From Chelonoidis abingdonii (Eukaryota; Chordata; Testudines; Testudinidae), in NCBI RefSeq assembly GCF_003597395.2, contig NC_133770.1, positions 31,074,807 through 31,138,806 on the forward strand: a DNA stretch of 64,000 nucleotides, read 5' to 3'. Below are positions 47,230 to 59,545 of this stretch, piece by piece. Both the position numbers and the translations under genes were made by a program. The notes beneath the pieces are model-generated. The model saw only the letters and a list, made by a program, of their open reading frames with translations, did not search any database and had not been told where the DNA came from. Position 1 is the first letter of the stretch. The number at the start of each line of letters is the position of its first letter.

Positions 47230-48328
47230 ATTGTATGTGACTGTAGATTAGCACCCAAGAAGGAAGGCAAGGGACATTAAAACATTGACTACAAAATGTC
47301 TGTGAGGGAAGGTGTAATCATACCTCAGTGGGTCACAACTGAGGATGCCAAATTCAGGATGAACTGCTGAGAAATAGGGCAGATACACCCCAAGACTGGT
47401 AGCTAATACCCCATAGGATATACCGAACAAGCAACAAGAGTAAAATTCTGTTTCACCAGAATTATAACAAGAAGTTATAAAAGCCATTTCCTCTGAAAAT
47501 ACTGGATTTAAAGGTGAGTGGTCCTTTACAACCAGTCTCATCACTAAAAGGTTCTTCTGATCCCAAAGGACCAGCCACACACCCAGGTCAATATATACCT
47601 TAGCTCTTACCCAAAAAATCATGCTCATGCCAATCCTTTAGTATCTAAAGGTTTATTCATAGAAAGAAAGAACATTAAAATTGGAACAGTTAAAATACAG
47701 TAATTGCAAAGTTCTTGATTCAGGCTTGTAGCAGTGATGGAATAAACTGTTGTCTTAAGTCAAGCTTCTGGCTGCTTCCAAATCATTGGAAGGTCCTCAA
47801 CTCATTGGGAAGAATGCTCCCATTAGTATAAATTCATATTCCAGAGGCTGGAGCATGATAGAGGCAAAATGGAGGGGTTTCCAGGGCCTTTTTTATTGTC
47901 TGCCATGTTTTAAGCAAAAACCTCAGCACAGCTAGTGGAAAATTACAGGTGACAAGATAGTGTTTGGAGTCATATGGGCAAGTCACATGTCCATGCATTT
48001 TGCCTAGACACAGCAGAAAGTCCATTATCTGTAGATCAGCATCTTCCATGCTCCATTGTCAGTTAAATGTTCTTTTGATGGGCCATTCAATTTGAATAGT
48101 CCCTCCAAGATGTGCTGGCTAGCTACCTTGTGGACTTTACCTCAGGAGCAAACATTTGAGATCCAGGTGTAGATCCAATATTCATAACTTCAAATACAAA
48201 AATGATACATGCATACAAATAGCATAATCATATTCAGCAGGTCATAACCTTTCTGTAGACATCTCACATGTCACATTTTGTACAAGATTTGTTGCAAGTA
48301 TATAACAGTGGTTGCAACAATGATCTAT
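47230..48328 (-). mobile_element. LTR of an endogenous retrovirus-like element, minus strand
   Basis: Recognised from memory as a turtle LTR in reverse. On the minus strand a TATA-like GACAATAAAAAAGG lies near 47890-47903, and a poly(A) signal AATAAA lies at 47652-47657 (TTTATT on plus), in the right order for an LTR. The right end (plus) GTGGTTGCAACAATGATCTA is the LTR start. Frames on minus are short. Exact ends and target duplication are not resolved. Confidence 0.45.
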
Positions 48329-48597
48329 TTGGGGAGGCTAGCCCTGTACTCCTTCTGCTCAAGGTCCTACCCCCCACTCCTCCCTGCCCTGCACTCACCC
48401 ACTGGGGCCAGAGGAGCCCTGTCTCCCACATTGTGTCCGGAGAAGGCCCAGTAGAGCAGCCCTAAGCCTTAGTCCACCTGCCTGAGCTGCTCTGAGCCCC
48501 ACCATGGTCCAGCCCTAGGGCAGTGGTGGGGAGCATTAGCCGGAAGTTTGGGAGGCTTAGCCTCCCCTGGCCTCCATTGCACACCACTTATGCAGGT
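48329..48597 (-). repeat. Dispersed repeat, class unknown
   Basis: On minus reads AAGTGGTGTGCAATGGAGGC, then GGGGAGGCTAAGCCTCCC, and ends near GGGGAGGCTAGCC on plus. It abuts the LTR on its left. It has similar short motifs at both ends but no clear target duplication. Confidence 0.35.
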
Positions 48598-48625
48598 GTT
48601 AGTTGTATATATCATGCTTAATCTA

Positions 48626-49455
48626 AGTAGTTGTCTACACTACAGAGTATTGTTGACTAAAGTTATGTCACTTTCATTAAACTGCTGTTGCATGTCCACA
48701 CTATGCTCCTTGTGTCGGCAGAGCACATCCACACTAGCAGCTCTTGCATCAACACAGAGAGAAGTGCACTGTGGATAGATATCCCACTGTGAACTGGCTG
48801 CAAAGTGCTTTGGGAAGGGTTTGCAGTGCCTCATTGGGCATGTACAGCATCACATGGGGCAGGTTTCTCAATCCCATCATTCCGTGGGTATCCTCCTAGA
48901 TTGCCAGATGTTTCTCAACTGAAGTGTATGTGGAGGGAAGGGGCTGGAGAGTGTGTGACAGGGAGTGTGTGTGTGGGCAGGAGAGACAGAAACAGTATGT
49001 GTGTTGGGGAAGTGTATGTGTTGGCATGCTGTGTCTTTAAGTTCAGACAGCAACCAAACAGGGGGGCACACTCACACACATCAGCCCCCGCTTTGCACAG
49101 CACAGCAGCAGCCCGGTCTCTGTCCCTCCCCCCGCAGTAGTGGCCTGCTCTGCCTGCCTGCCTGTGGTTCTGTGATTCCGTCTGAGTTCTGCCTTCTCAG
49201 CTACCTACCCGGAGCGGTATCCTCAGCAGCTTTGTTATTTCAGGGGAGGCGGAGGGTATGCTTGCAGGGCAGCCAAGTTCAAACCAGTGAACAGAGAGGT
49301 CACTGTGGGCATTGCAGGATACTGGAGGAGGCCAGTTTTGTTGAAATAATGAATGGCAGTGTCTATACTGATGCTTCGTCACTTTAACTTCGCTGCGAAA
49401 AGCTCTATGTCTCTTGTCAAGGCGGTTTTTATTTTGTTGGCATAACAGCAGGGTC
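48626..49455 (+). mobile_element. MITE or truncated Harbinger-like element
   Basis: Starts AGTAGTTGTCTACACTACAG. It contains GTGCACTGTGGATAGATATCCCAC, resembling the subterminal motif of the Harbinger at 29102. The right end is not clear. Non-coding. Confidence 0.45.
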
Positions 49456-49479
49456 GGTTAAATAGCTCCCTGCTTAGCT

Positions 49480-49870
49480 TTCTGGCTTTTGTGAATCCCA
49501 TCTTTAGGTGCCTAGCTCTCTCCATCCACTGTACAGGGAGCCTAGGCACCTAACTAAGGGCTATGGTTTCTATTGGGCAGCAGGTACCTGAAGTTAGGCA
49601 CTGCAATGCTGAGCCTGTGCACTTTGTGGATGTAGGCCCAGATTCTTGAAGGTGCTTAGGCTCCTAACTTCCCTAGACATCAGTGGAAGTTAAGAGCCTA
49701 TATATTTTTGAGGATCTGGGCACTAGTCCTTAGGATAAAATATTCAGTGCTTAGGAGCCTAAGTCATGTAGGTGCTTTTGAAAAAAAGACCTTAAATTTC
49801 AGTGAAAGTCAGTGGGATTTAAACTTCTAAGTGCCTAAATCCCTTTGGAAAGGGGAACTTATGCTCATTA
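49480..49870. repeat. Repeat rich in TAGG(N)CCTA palindromes
   Basis: Short motifs such as GCCTAGGCACCTAACTAAGG, CTTAGGCTCCTAAC, CTTAGGAGCCTAAG and AAGTGCCTAAATCCC recur over about 390 bp in both orientations. I recall it as an old sauropsid repeat. Function unknown. Confidence 0.45.
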
Positions 49871-51200
49871 TGAAAATTTTATCCTGTAATGCGTTGAAAT
49901 TTGACCTTTGATAGTTGTCCTCTTTTACAGGGTTTAGCTTAATCATTCCTAATTGTATTAATTAAAATCATTGTTTGCTGCAGCATGAAATGCACAAAAG
50001 AAGAAAACCTAGGCCCAAGCGTGGGCGATATGCTCTGCACTAGAAGAACCAGGTTCTATTCCAATACTCTTGTTCCCTGGGCTGTCATGGTCTGTGATTG
50101 CTGCAGAGGGAGCAGCAGCAGCATCTTCTCCAGCTGCTTACCCAGAGATGTTGACAAACTTCCCTGAGCTAATGGAATAGATGCCTCAAAATAGGAGCAG
50201 ATGGAGTTACGTGAAGTGATGGGACCACTGTGTTCCAATAAGGCTAGGGAGGACTGTGTATCCTATTGTAACAGAAAGATGCACATGCTGTCTCTTACTA
50301 GAGCTTGCATCTGAAGGGAGGTCAGATTTTTCAAAAATAGTGGCTGTAGTAAAGTATACTTTAAAAATTTATTGAATCTACTAGGTAAGAATGACAAATG
50401 TAAAGACACAATATTATAAATCATTTTACAGAGATAATTATGGTAAGCATGCCTTTGATTAAACAAATACACTTGTTTCAGATTTTACACAACTACACAA
50501 AACTGTATGGAAACCAGGGGCTCCGGAACAGGGCGGGGCCTGAGTCTGATGTTACACTCCCAGCAGTGTAATTCCATTATCTGCAGTGGAGTTCCTCTAA
50601 ATTTTACAAGTGAAATTAGAATCTTTCCCAAAGGATGTTTTGCCATTGACATTAATGGAGTTGGCTCAGCCCCTCAAGAGTTGGCCTCTTAATTTTCAAA
50701 TATAGATCTCATTTAATAAGAGTGAAACCACACTGTAGGAGAGTGTTGCCAGATTTAAGGGTGACTTTGCACTTCTCTGGAAGCTATCAATACCCAGTCT
50801 TTCACCTTATGTCTTTTAGTACAACCAAAGGTATGCTATAATTGTCCACAAATGCACTGCAAATGGTGTCTTACTGTTTAAGTGGTACCCACCGCAACTG
50901 TGACGGAAGAGGAGAGAGGGCAGATCTGCTAATTGCATCAGCACTTAGCATCAGGCAATGCTGAGTCCTGGTGTCAAGAGGTAAAAAGTAAAAAATTATA
51001 TACATTTTCTGCCTAATGTAAACTACTGAGAGTCATTCACCGTGCTGTGGTAGAGTACGATGTAACTTCTTATTTGGACCCTCATTAAACAGTATAAATG
51101 ACAATAGAAACAAAATGGCATCATCTTAAATTGCCTTCAGACTGAGGGTTGATGTTAGACTTAGCTTTGAACCTCATGGCTTCTGTGGAACAGAGACTAT
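49871..51200. other. Unassigned DNA
   Basis: No supportable gene or bounded repeat. Confidence 0.45.
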
Positions 51201-51208
51201 TTATACTC

Positions 51209-51476
51209 CTCTACACTTAAAGTGCTGCATCAATGCAGCTGTGCCACTGTAGCGCTTATGTGAAGATACTGTTACATTGACAGGAGAGCTTCTCCCATCA
51301 GCATAGTTAATCCACCTCCAAGAGGCAGTAGCTATGTTGATGGGAGAACACCTATGTCGATATAGCGCTGTCTACACGGGGGGTTAAGTCAGTATAACTA
51401 TGACACTTGGGGTGTGGCTTTTTCACACCCCTGAGCAACATAGTTAGACCAATATAGGTCTGTAGTGTAGATCTTA
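51209..51476 (-). mobile_element. Harbinger-type MITE, minus copy
   Basis: Left CTCTACACTTAAAGTGCTGC and right TATAGGTCTGTAGTGTAGATC form inverted ends. In reverse it parallels the MITE at 55884-56171, which has the same block CAGGGGTGTGAAAA, here read as TTTTTCACACCCCTGAG. Non-coding. Confidence 0.6.
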
Positions 51477-53300
51477 GAAGGTTTTACTTGGAAAGAGAAA
51501 GTGGATACCGATTGATACCATTAAGGAGAGCAGGAACCTTCTCCACTACTAGCAATCCTTCTGGATATCATCTTATTACAGTTCTGGGGAAGAGACTGTA
51601 AGAACTCAGATTCAGCTGGAAAAAGTACAGTAATGGCATACCAAATCAGTCACATTAATGATAATTCATTATAAAGTTTGGGGGACCCACAGCCACTTAT
51701 CTTAATGTACAGACAGGAAGCCCCCACTTATTGCTATTGTTCCCTAATGCCTGACATGGCCTCAGCGCTCACTTATGGCCTGGCAGACACCCAGAGATAG
51801 ATGCTGATATTCAAAGCTGCAATTGCTGAATCGTTTAGCATCCCTTGATACATCTGATTAGAGTAAAGAATCAATACTAAACTTTGAGGAAAACTAGTGT
51901 GGGTATGCTACAGATGACGTCCCATGAATAAATAACTTAGATAATGGCATTTGTCTTACTATAAGCCTCATTTATAATTTAGCAAGAATAATGCCCATTA
52001 ACAGAACACCTAAGATCATCACTGCCAAAATAAAGAGTTAATTGGTTTCTATCTTCTGGGAACTCTCTCATAATAAGCAAGGCATGAGGGAGTGATGGCC
52101 TACTGTATATAATGAATGTAAAAGAACCTGCTCTCCACGTTACTTTCTTTGCACCAGAACTCTTTCTTCAAGAGCCTTTTAATGGCATCATTTTGATCCA
52201 AGTTCTTTAACTGGATAAAGACTTTAGAGAAGTTTCATTCTCTTTTCTTAACATAAAGGTCTAGGACCTGTTCCAACAGCAGTTGAGCTGGGCCCTAAGT
52301 GAGTAACATGGAAAAAATGGACTCTTTTTATTAAATGAATGAACTGAGTACTAAATTTATAAGGGGGGAATCAACCAGTTATGTCTGTGGAATTTTGTAC
52401 TTTAATAAAATGTAGCCAAATATGCATAATGCACAGTTATGGAACACCTATAAAAAGATTACTTGATCACTACCACAAAATCAATTTGCAGATGTCTGCA
52501 TTTAATTTAGGAATTATGTGCTTCTCCAAGGCAGAGAGACAACCCCAATCCTGAAGCATTACTTATGTGAAAATACAAGTGGTTTGTATTTTCCCACAAG
52601 AACTGTGCAAATGCACTGGCACATCTGTTCACTATGCAGTCCCATAACTTGGCATGGGTAACATTGGCTTCAGAGATTAATGGCAGCTTCCCTAGCATGA
52701 CAAACACTTGTATTCTAACCATCTTTGCAGAATTAAAACAGAACATTATTTCTTCTGACATCATGTCAAAATAGAGAACACCTTCTAATTCTGCCCTTAA
52801 CAGGTGACCTGTCACCTGATTCCATTTAGCATGTGAAATTTACTTTCAGAATTATGGTGATCAAACCAAAATGTTTTGAAACCATTATGGACTAATATCC
52901 CCCATGGAAACTTACTGAGAGTCCCATAGTATTTCACATCTACTTTTATCAAATACAATGTAAAACAATCCATATTCCAGACATTCTGTATAGATGTTGC
53001 AACCACACTATGCCAGCATTTATGAGATCAAAAACATGCAAGGTTTTAAATCTGCCACCCTTAATATATATTTTGGTTTCATGGAAGACTGAGCTTTCAA
53101 ACCCAAAGCAACAAATCAGTCCACTGCCCATAGAACCTGTCACAGTCCCATCCTTGAATAAGACCACATGTGTCACCATTGTTAATTATCTAGTGTTAGA
53201 GTACAGGGAGAAAGCCAGGACAATATAAAACACATAAATTAATAAGTTCTGCTTTGGGGAGACCGGATAGCTTGGAGATTGGTAATAGGATACAGAGACA
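51477..53300. other. Unassigned DNA
   Basis: Several minus-strand frames of 60-100 codons at 52507-53179 overlap one another and show no family resemblance. Nothing supportable. Confidence 0.45.
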
Positions 53301-53307
53301 CTCCCTA

Positions 53308-53580
53308 GGGGCTTGTCTACACTTACCGGGGGATCGATGAGCAGCGATTGATGCATCAGCACTCAATTTAGTGGGTCTAGAGATCTGCTAAATTGACTGC
53401 AGATCACTCTCCCTTCGACTCCTGTACTCCACTGGATTGAGAAGAGTAGGGGGAGTGGACAGGATAGCGTAGTGTGGACCCTGCAGGAAGTAGATCGAAG
53501 CTATGTCAATTTGAGTTACGCTATTCACATAACTCAAATTGCGCAGCTTAGATTGAATTTCCCCTGTAGCGTAGAAGGCC
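53308..53580 (+). mobile_element. Harbinger-type MITE with CTA duplication
   Basis: GGGGCTTGTCTACACTTACC at the left and GTAGCGTAGAAGGCC at the right form inverted ends. CTA flanks both sides (53305-53307 and 53581-53583). The interior holds nested palindromes, for example TTGAGTTACG...CATAACTCAA at 53510-53537. 273 bp, non-coding. Confidence 0.65.
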
Positions 53581-54267
53581 CTAGGTTTCACATCCAGCTC
53601 TTCCGATGGCTCTACTCAGTGGCCTATGGGATTGCAGTTCAGTTCCTAGTGGACACGTGTCAACATTACTAAAATATCCATTGCTAATTGGCACTTTTGT
53701 TAGCAATCAAAGCAGTGAGGCTCAGGATTCAGTGGACACAGAGACTGGATGAGTCTTTCACTCCAGAGGCCATTTGCCCCATAACACAGAAGCACATTGG
53801 TGGTGGGTATGGGAAAACTCACTGATTATACTATACAGTATCTGTCCTGGGGATATACAGAAGATTTTAGTCTCCAGGGTTATCAGGCTGACATCTTTAA
53901 TGAGTACTAAATTCTCTTACATTTTTTTAAAGAGAAAAGATGCTTTGCACCACCACAGGAAATCTGCATAATTAGGGTCCATTATTCCCTACAGAGAAAT
54001 CTCAGGAATCTACTCTACTTTGAAACGGGATAGATTAAAGTTCACTAGGGAAATCAGAACCACTCACCTTCCCCTCAATCTCTGCCTAAAATTCAAACTA
54101 AAATTATTTTGAGGTTACAAAAGGTTCAGTTCAAATGTTCTTTCCATTTTGATACTGGAGACTTGATCTAATTACCAATATTATAAAGCACTTAACAATC
54201 TATGATTGAGGTTCATGCTTAGAACTTTGGCCCTGTATCTCGGCAGCAAGGCTACTGACATCAGCTG

Positions 54268-54480
54268 AGACCTTGTCTACACCAGAAAGTTGGAGCACTT
54301 TATCTAACCAGTATAGTTAAAACACTACAACTCCCCCATTTAGGGGTGTCAGTTATATCAATATGGGATGCTTATATAGGTATAGTTATTCCCATCTGGG
54401 AAGGAGAATAACTATTCCAGTAACCATACTATAACCTTTATACTGATATAACTACATCCTCATTAGGGCTTTATCAGTAG
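54268..54480 (+). mobile_element. MITE, 3' end incomplete
   Basis: AGACCTTGTCTACACCAG end, then repeated AGTATAGTTA/TATAACTAC-type palindromic blocks. The expected right end is replaced by the LTR that starts near 54481. Confidence 0.5.
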
Positions 54481-54484
54481 GACA

Positions 54485-55500
54485 TTCTGGGGTGCTAACC
54501 ACACCAGTCAGGGGCAGGGGCTGTGTCACCACTTGCCCTGTAACCTGGGGTGCCTCGCAATGCTTTGCTGCTGTAGCTCCCAATCAGGGCTCCTCACAAG
54601 CAGCAGCCCTGGTCCCACAGTTCTGACCCTAGCAGCTTGTTAGCAAGCACAAACCACATTCTGGCTTCCAGCAGCCTTGGTTACTACTTGCAAGGTGACC
54701 CCCAGCACACACTCAGTCCCAGATATTCCCCCAAAAAGTGTGTTCTGCCCTGGCCAGCCTTCTCCTAGGCAGATCAGATATATTAGGTCTGTTGATCCTC
54801 TTAAGGGGATTAATATACAACAGTCTGCTACCCTAAATGGAGTTACCCAAACAATTCACAACACTGCATTAATTTTAATTAAAGAATAAAACAAATTTAT
54901 TTAACTACAAAAGATAGTCTTTAAGTGAGCACGAGGCATTAGAGTCAGAAATGGTTACAAGACAAATAAAGATAAAACACTTTCTAAACTCGACTTGTTT
55001 CAAGGTGGAATTCTTTCTACGGGGTTCCAGTAATAGTGCTGACAACATTCTCAGGCCAGGGTCTGTTCCAAAAGTCCAACGGCTGTTTCTTCTGTCTTCT
55101 TAGGTGAAAAGAGAGAGCTGGATAGGGAGCGATAACTTGGGGTATTTTGCCCCCCTATTTTATAGTTCAGGTATTTTCCTGAGAGTTACCCCTAGTTAAA
55201 GTACATTCAAACAGTGAAGGTGGTGACATGGTGTCTGGTGAAAGAGGATGTATAATGTTTCTTCTCATTTCTGTATGCTGAAATACAGATTTTCTTTGTC
55301 TCCTTCTTCATGCTCTCTCTGTTTGAGGACCCTGTTTATAACTTACATGTAAATTGAGGTAAACACACATTCCTTCGTTTAGGACCTGCTTGACCAGTCC
55401 TGCATAACTGGGGCTATGTGGGTTTGAACATGTGCCACCAACATTATTCAGGGGGAAAGCATAACTATACATATAATGTTCCTACCCATATTTCATCATG
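54485..55500 (-). mobile_element. LTR of an endogenous retrovirus-like element, minus strand
   Basis: On minus, the segment complementary to 54870-54925 reads TTTTGTAGTTAAATAAATTT, the same poly(A)-region signature as in the LTR at 33680-34824 (GTAGTTAATACATTTG). Downstream on minus it shares the ending style (CCCCAG...). No adjacent internal genes. The ends are approximate. Confidence 0.42.
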
Positions 55501-55883
55501 ATATTATGTTTGGAGAACAGACTCTGTAGCTGAGTCATTTGGCCCCATCTGTGTTTAATGTTTTTTTAAAACTTATCTTTTACTGGCTTTTTAAGTAAAT
55601 TATAAGATTAGTGGAAATTAAAAAATAAACATCAGAAGGATAGACTTAGAATAGCTCACATTATACAGCATTTGATCTTATTAAATCAAACAGATTTTTT
55701 TAAAAAATGTCTGTGGGAATAGATTTTGATAGTCTTAACTTTCTACTAATACAGATGGTAAGTATATTGCCCCAAACTGTTTTTTTCTTTTCACTCCTGT
55801 CCTTTAATTATTAAGTTATTGAATTATTTTACCTTTAATGTGCACATGCAATTATATCGAGAGTAGCTCAATATATTATCTAA

Positions 55884-56171
55884 GGCCTGGTCTACATTAG
55901 AAAATTAGGTCTGTTTAACTACATCGATCAGGGGTGTGAAAATTCCACTCACCTGAGCGGAGACATTAAGCCAACCTAAGTTTCCATGTAGTCAGTGCTA
56001 GGTTGATGAAAGACTTTTTTTGTCAACCTAGCTAACTTCTCTTGGGGAGATGGATTGCCTATGTCAGCAGGAGAACCCCATTACCATCAACATAGGTAGT
56101 TTCTGCACTGAAGTGCTACAACAGCCCTGTTGCCGCAGCGCCGCTGTGGTGTTTTAAGTATAGACAAGTGC
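55884..56171 (+). mobile_element. Harbinger-type MITE with TAA duplication
   Basis: GGCCTGGTCTACATTAG at the left and TATAGACAAGTGC at the right, with TAA flanking both sides (55881-55883 and 56172-56174). The 3-bp T-A-A duplication is the Harbinger type. Same family as the minus copy at 51209-51476. Confidence 0.7.
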
Positions 56172-56559
56172 TAAGTCATCTTTTTTGCACGCTTCTGAAC
56201 TCCAGCCCAACCAAAACTTAAAAGTTCTACAAATCTTGTGAGAAAGCCTGTCCTCATGAGATTTCTAAGAGCAATTTGTCAGCCCCTAAGAGATTTGGAT
56301 ACATTTTGTATACGCAAGTAAGCCCTCAAACTTTTGGATGTATTATCAGAACCAATTCTTCAATAGTTTGAAATTTGTCCATTCTTCACTGTGATTCATG
56401 AAGTGTGAAAATTGATAAATAGCGACCCCTTTGGTGAGCGATATTAGATTTTAAGGCCTTTTAAATAAGCTTCCTGTTTGAAGCAAAAATCAGTGACACA
56501 GCCAGGTATTTTCTTCATGCAATTTGTTTATTTACAAAATCTACACAAGTCCTCTTTCC

Positions 56560-56750
56560 TTGAATATGAGTGGTAACAAATTACACACCTGTATACCCTC
56601 CATTTTGCAAAAATGTTGGGACAAGGCAGTCATGCCTGACTTAAGAATCAGTTGCCTTGAGCCTGATGAAGTGAGTTTTAGCCCACTAAAGCTTATGCCC
56701 AAATAAATTTGTTAGTCTCTAAAGTGCCACAAGGACTCCTCCTTGTTTTT
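56560..56750 (+). mobile_element. Penelope-like fragment with hammerhead-like relic
   Basis: CTGATGA (56663-56669), an extra A, a five-pair imperfect stem GTGAG/CCCAC (56671-56686), TAAA in place of GAAA, a GC-TTAT-GC mini-stem, then AAATAAATTTGTTAGTCTCT and AAGTGCCACAAGG. Order and spacing match 6530-6610, but the G of GAAA is mutated, which should abolish cleavage. Confidence 0.5.
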
Positions 56751-57700
56751 GTCTCTCTTTAAGGCCTCTCTTTAAGGTCTCACACCAGTCTAAAATCTTA
56801 ACAGGCAGTTTTCTCTTCCTGCTCTAGCCATGAAAAACCACATGGTCTTCAGAGGTGAGACTCAACTTGCACAGCTTCTTTGCAATACAAAGGAAGCTCA
56901 GAGTTGTAACTGCCAGACAAAGGAGGGTGCTTTAACCCATGGAATCTCCTTAAGGAGGGTCAGAGTGCTTATATCTCAGTGACCTCTAATGGCACGCCAT
57001 TAGCACCTGTTAGCATAACAATATTAATTGAAAGCCTGTGTGTAGGGAAGATTTCTGATTTTAAAGGTCTCTTTAATTTAGCAAAGGCAAAAAAGATCCA
57101 ATGGCTGGAAACTGAAGTTAGCAAAATTCAAATTGGAATTAAATTTTTTACTGTGAGTGTAATTAACCATTGCAACAGATTACCAAAGGCTTGTCTACAC
57201 TTCATTGCTTTAACTTTACTGGTGGAGTGTCAAAATGTTTCATTACAACACAAACAGAGCCACTTTGATCTAGAAAAAGAAAAGAAAATGTCTCAATTGG
57301 TACTAAGTATAACAGCTGCTCTTAATTATTCTAAAATATAAATAATAAGAATAGAATATTGCACCATGTCATATTATGATATTTTGGTACTAGTTGTATT
57401 ACTGATGTTACAAAATATAAATTATTTTAAAAAAAAACCATAAAATAAATTTGGAAACAAAATGTTGGAATTCCTAAATGAAAATCTCCAGAAAGCAACA
57501 TGTTTTTGAATTCTGTTTTGCGAGAAGTTTTGAAAATATTTAGGTTTGGTCTAATTCACAATGAAGACAAATTTCATTAATGTCACAATTTGGAGTGAAT
57601 CAAAAATTCCAAGCTTTGGCCAGCTCTAAGCACTATTTACATAAAAAAAGTTACACTCCTAATCAAAATAGTTATAATGGTGTCAAAACTGTATGTGCAC
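56751..57700. other. Unassigned DNA with a MITE end
   Basis: No gene seen. GGCTTGTCTACACTTC near 57187 looks like an isolated MITE terminus. CTCTCTTTAAGG is duplicated near 56752-56776. Confidence 0.4.
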
Positions 57701-57704
57701 TGGG

Positions 57705-58071
57705 CAGGAGTGGATTTACTATGAAACAAACTGTGCGGTGGCATGGGGCCCCCAAGGTAAGCACTGCCCTCCCCCACCTACCTCCTGCACCCCAACCCCC
57801 TACACCAGCCCAGAGCCTGCACCCCACAACCAAACTTCCTCCCAGAGCCCGCACCCCATCCTGCACCCCAACCCCCTGCCCCAATCAAGGTATCTCACTC
57901 TATTTTCATTTACTTCCCGTTACTTATAATATAGGAGGAGGATGAAGAAAAAAAGATTGAAAAACAGGGGTGGAAGGGGAGAGAAGAGAGATTGTTCTTT
58001 TCCTTGGCTGGGGGTGAGGGTATGAAAATGAAGCTGTGCACACGGCCCAACTAATTCTAAATCCACTATTG
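57705..58071 (+). mobile_element. hAT element, deleted copy (367 bp)
   Basis: Ends CAGGAGTGGATTTACTATG and TTCTAAATCCACTATTG are inverted. The first 50 bases match the complement of the right end of 59546-60515 (ATGAAACAAACTGTGCGG against GTGAAACAAACCGTGCGG), so both are one family. The flanking octamers (GCACTGGG / GGATCGGG) match at only five positions, consistent with an old insertion. No coding capacity. Confidence 0.7.
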
Positions 58072-58149
58072 GGATCGGGCCATGAGGTGTGGTAAATTCG
58101 TCATTTCTTGGAATCTTTAAGTTATGATGAGATGTTTTTCTAAAAGATG

Positions 58150-58268
58150 TGCTCTACTTCATCCACAAGAATTAGATGCAGGAAATACTGGAGGAAATTG
58201 TTTGGCCTGTGTTATGCATGAGGTCAGACTAGATGAGGTCCTTCAGGCTTTAAATTCTATGAATCTGA
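58150..58268 (+). mobile_element. CR1 3' end, plus strand
   Basis: TTTGGCCTGTGTTATGCATG, AGGTCAGACTAGATGA, then AATTCTATGAATCTGA, the CR1 3' untranslated end with its ATTCTATGA-type terminus. A 5'-truncated copy. Confidence 0.65.
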
Positions 58269-58332
58269 ACCTTCACCTTGCACAAAAATGCAGGGCTGGT
58301 TTACTTTGTCTTAACTAAATAAAAAAACCACA

Positions 58333-58558
58333 GATTTAGTTATAGCAGTACAACTCCCTAATGTGGATGCAGTTATACAGGTCTATTTGTAAAGGTATTT
58401 ATATCTGGATAGCTTGCTTCAGTAACCGAAACTGTGCCAATATGAACACCTTTATTCTGGTATAACTGGGTCCTCCCTCGGGCTTGTATTCACTTAAATA
58501 AATTTTGTTTTCTACAAATTCAGTTACATTGATGCAAAACTAACTGTAAACAAGCCCT
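58333..58558 (+). mobile_element. MITE, 5' end incomplete
   Basis: ATGTGGATGCAGTTATAC and TATAACTGGGTCCTCCCTC repeats, ending in AACTGTAAACAAGCCCT. Related to the MITE at 54268-54480. Confidence 0.45.
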
Positions 58559-58559
58559 C

Positions 58560-59530
58560 AGGTTAGTCCTTCTCCTAGTAGAAGATCTTATTGTCCAGGA
58601 TCTTCCAATGAGAAGGCTGTGTCGCCAGCCCCTGCAGGGGGAAGTTCCTCCCAGTGGAGATGCATGGGGTGGTCATGTGTCTTCCCCTTTACATAGTCTC
58701 CCCCCTTCCCCCCCGCCGCCCCAGTATCAGGAGGCACGAGTCATGTATGGTGGTAGATCATGGAGGGCAAGGTATTTTCCGAGATAGACCATACCTAGCC
58801 CAAGCAAGGCTTTATGCAGCAACTCAGTGCTCATGGCAGTCAAGAGGAGTCTTTCCCATTAGATCAGTCCTTTAAAGTTCAGGACCAAAGTCTTGAAGTG
58901 AAACTGCAGCTGAATGATGTCCATAGCCATTCCCAGGGCTGTTTCCATGTCATATCTGGCCTGAAGCATGACTGGAAAGAGTCTAGGTTATTTGACTTAG
59001 GGGCTAAGTAATGTACTGTTTTGTTGATACTGGCTATATTAGCTTGCCACATACAAATGTGGAGAGATATGAAAGCACCTGTTATCTCCTGGGATCTTTG
59101 TGAAAATGAGGTGTTGTGTCTCTTGAGGCTATCTTGGCAAAAATAACTTGTAACCCAAAACCCCTCATAGCATACAATCTCTTTCTTTTCCTTTTCTCTA
59201 TCCTTCCGCCCCCCTCACCAAGAAAAAATTATCCTCATTCATGAGCCTAGCAAGAGTCTAATTAAAGTTGTATCACCAGGAGAAAAACAGCTTGCAAATA
59301 TGGAATTTTTTATCTGCCCTTTCAAAGTCTTTCTCCTATCTCTTTTTTGTCTCTATGACTAGGCTCAATCTCAGCTAAAACAGCTGATTCTAATAAAGAA
59401 CTATTGGCAGCTTTCAGGCCTGCTTTTCCCCCCTTGAAACTAACCGGAAAATAGCAAAGCGTTAGCAAACTTTTCCAAGTGAACCTTGAGAGGCTCACTT
59501 TCTAGAATTTGAATGTCTGGCAAAAGATCA
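58560..59530. other. Unassigned DNA
   Basis: No supportable gene. C-run near 58690-58715. Confidence 0.45.
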
Positions 59531-59545
59531 CATTATAATTATAAT

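Noticed and set aside
48307..48593. A hAT element starting at CAGTGGTTGCAACAATG
   Set aside because: That motif is the end of the adjacent minus-strand LTR, and no 8-bp duplication supports hAT ends here.
52507..53179. Three overlapping minus-strand frames that together look like a small gene
   Set aside because: Different frames, no shared domain and no splice or family evidence.
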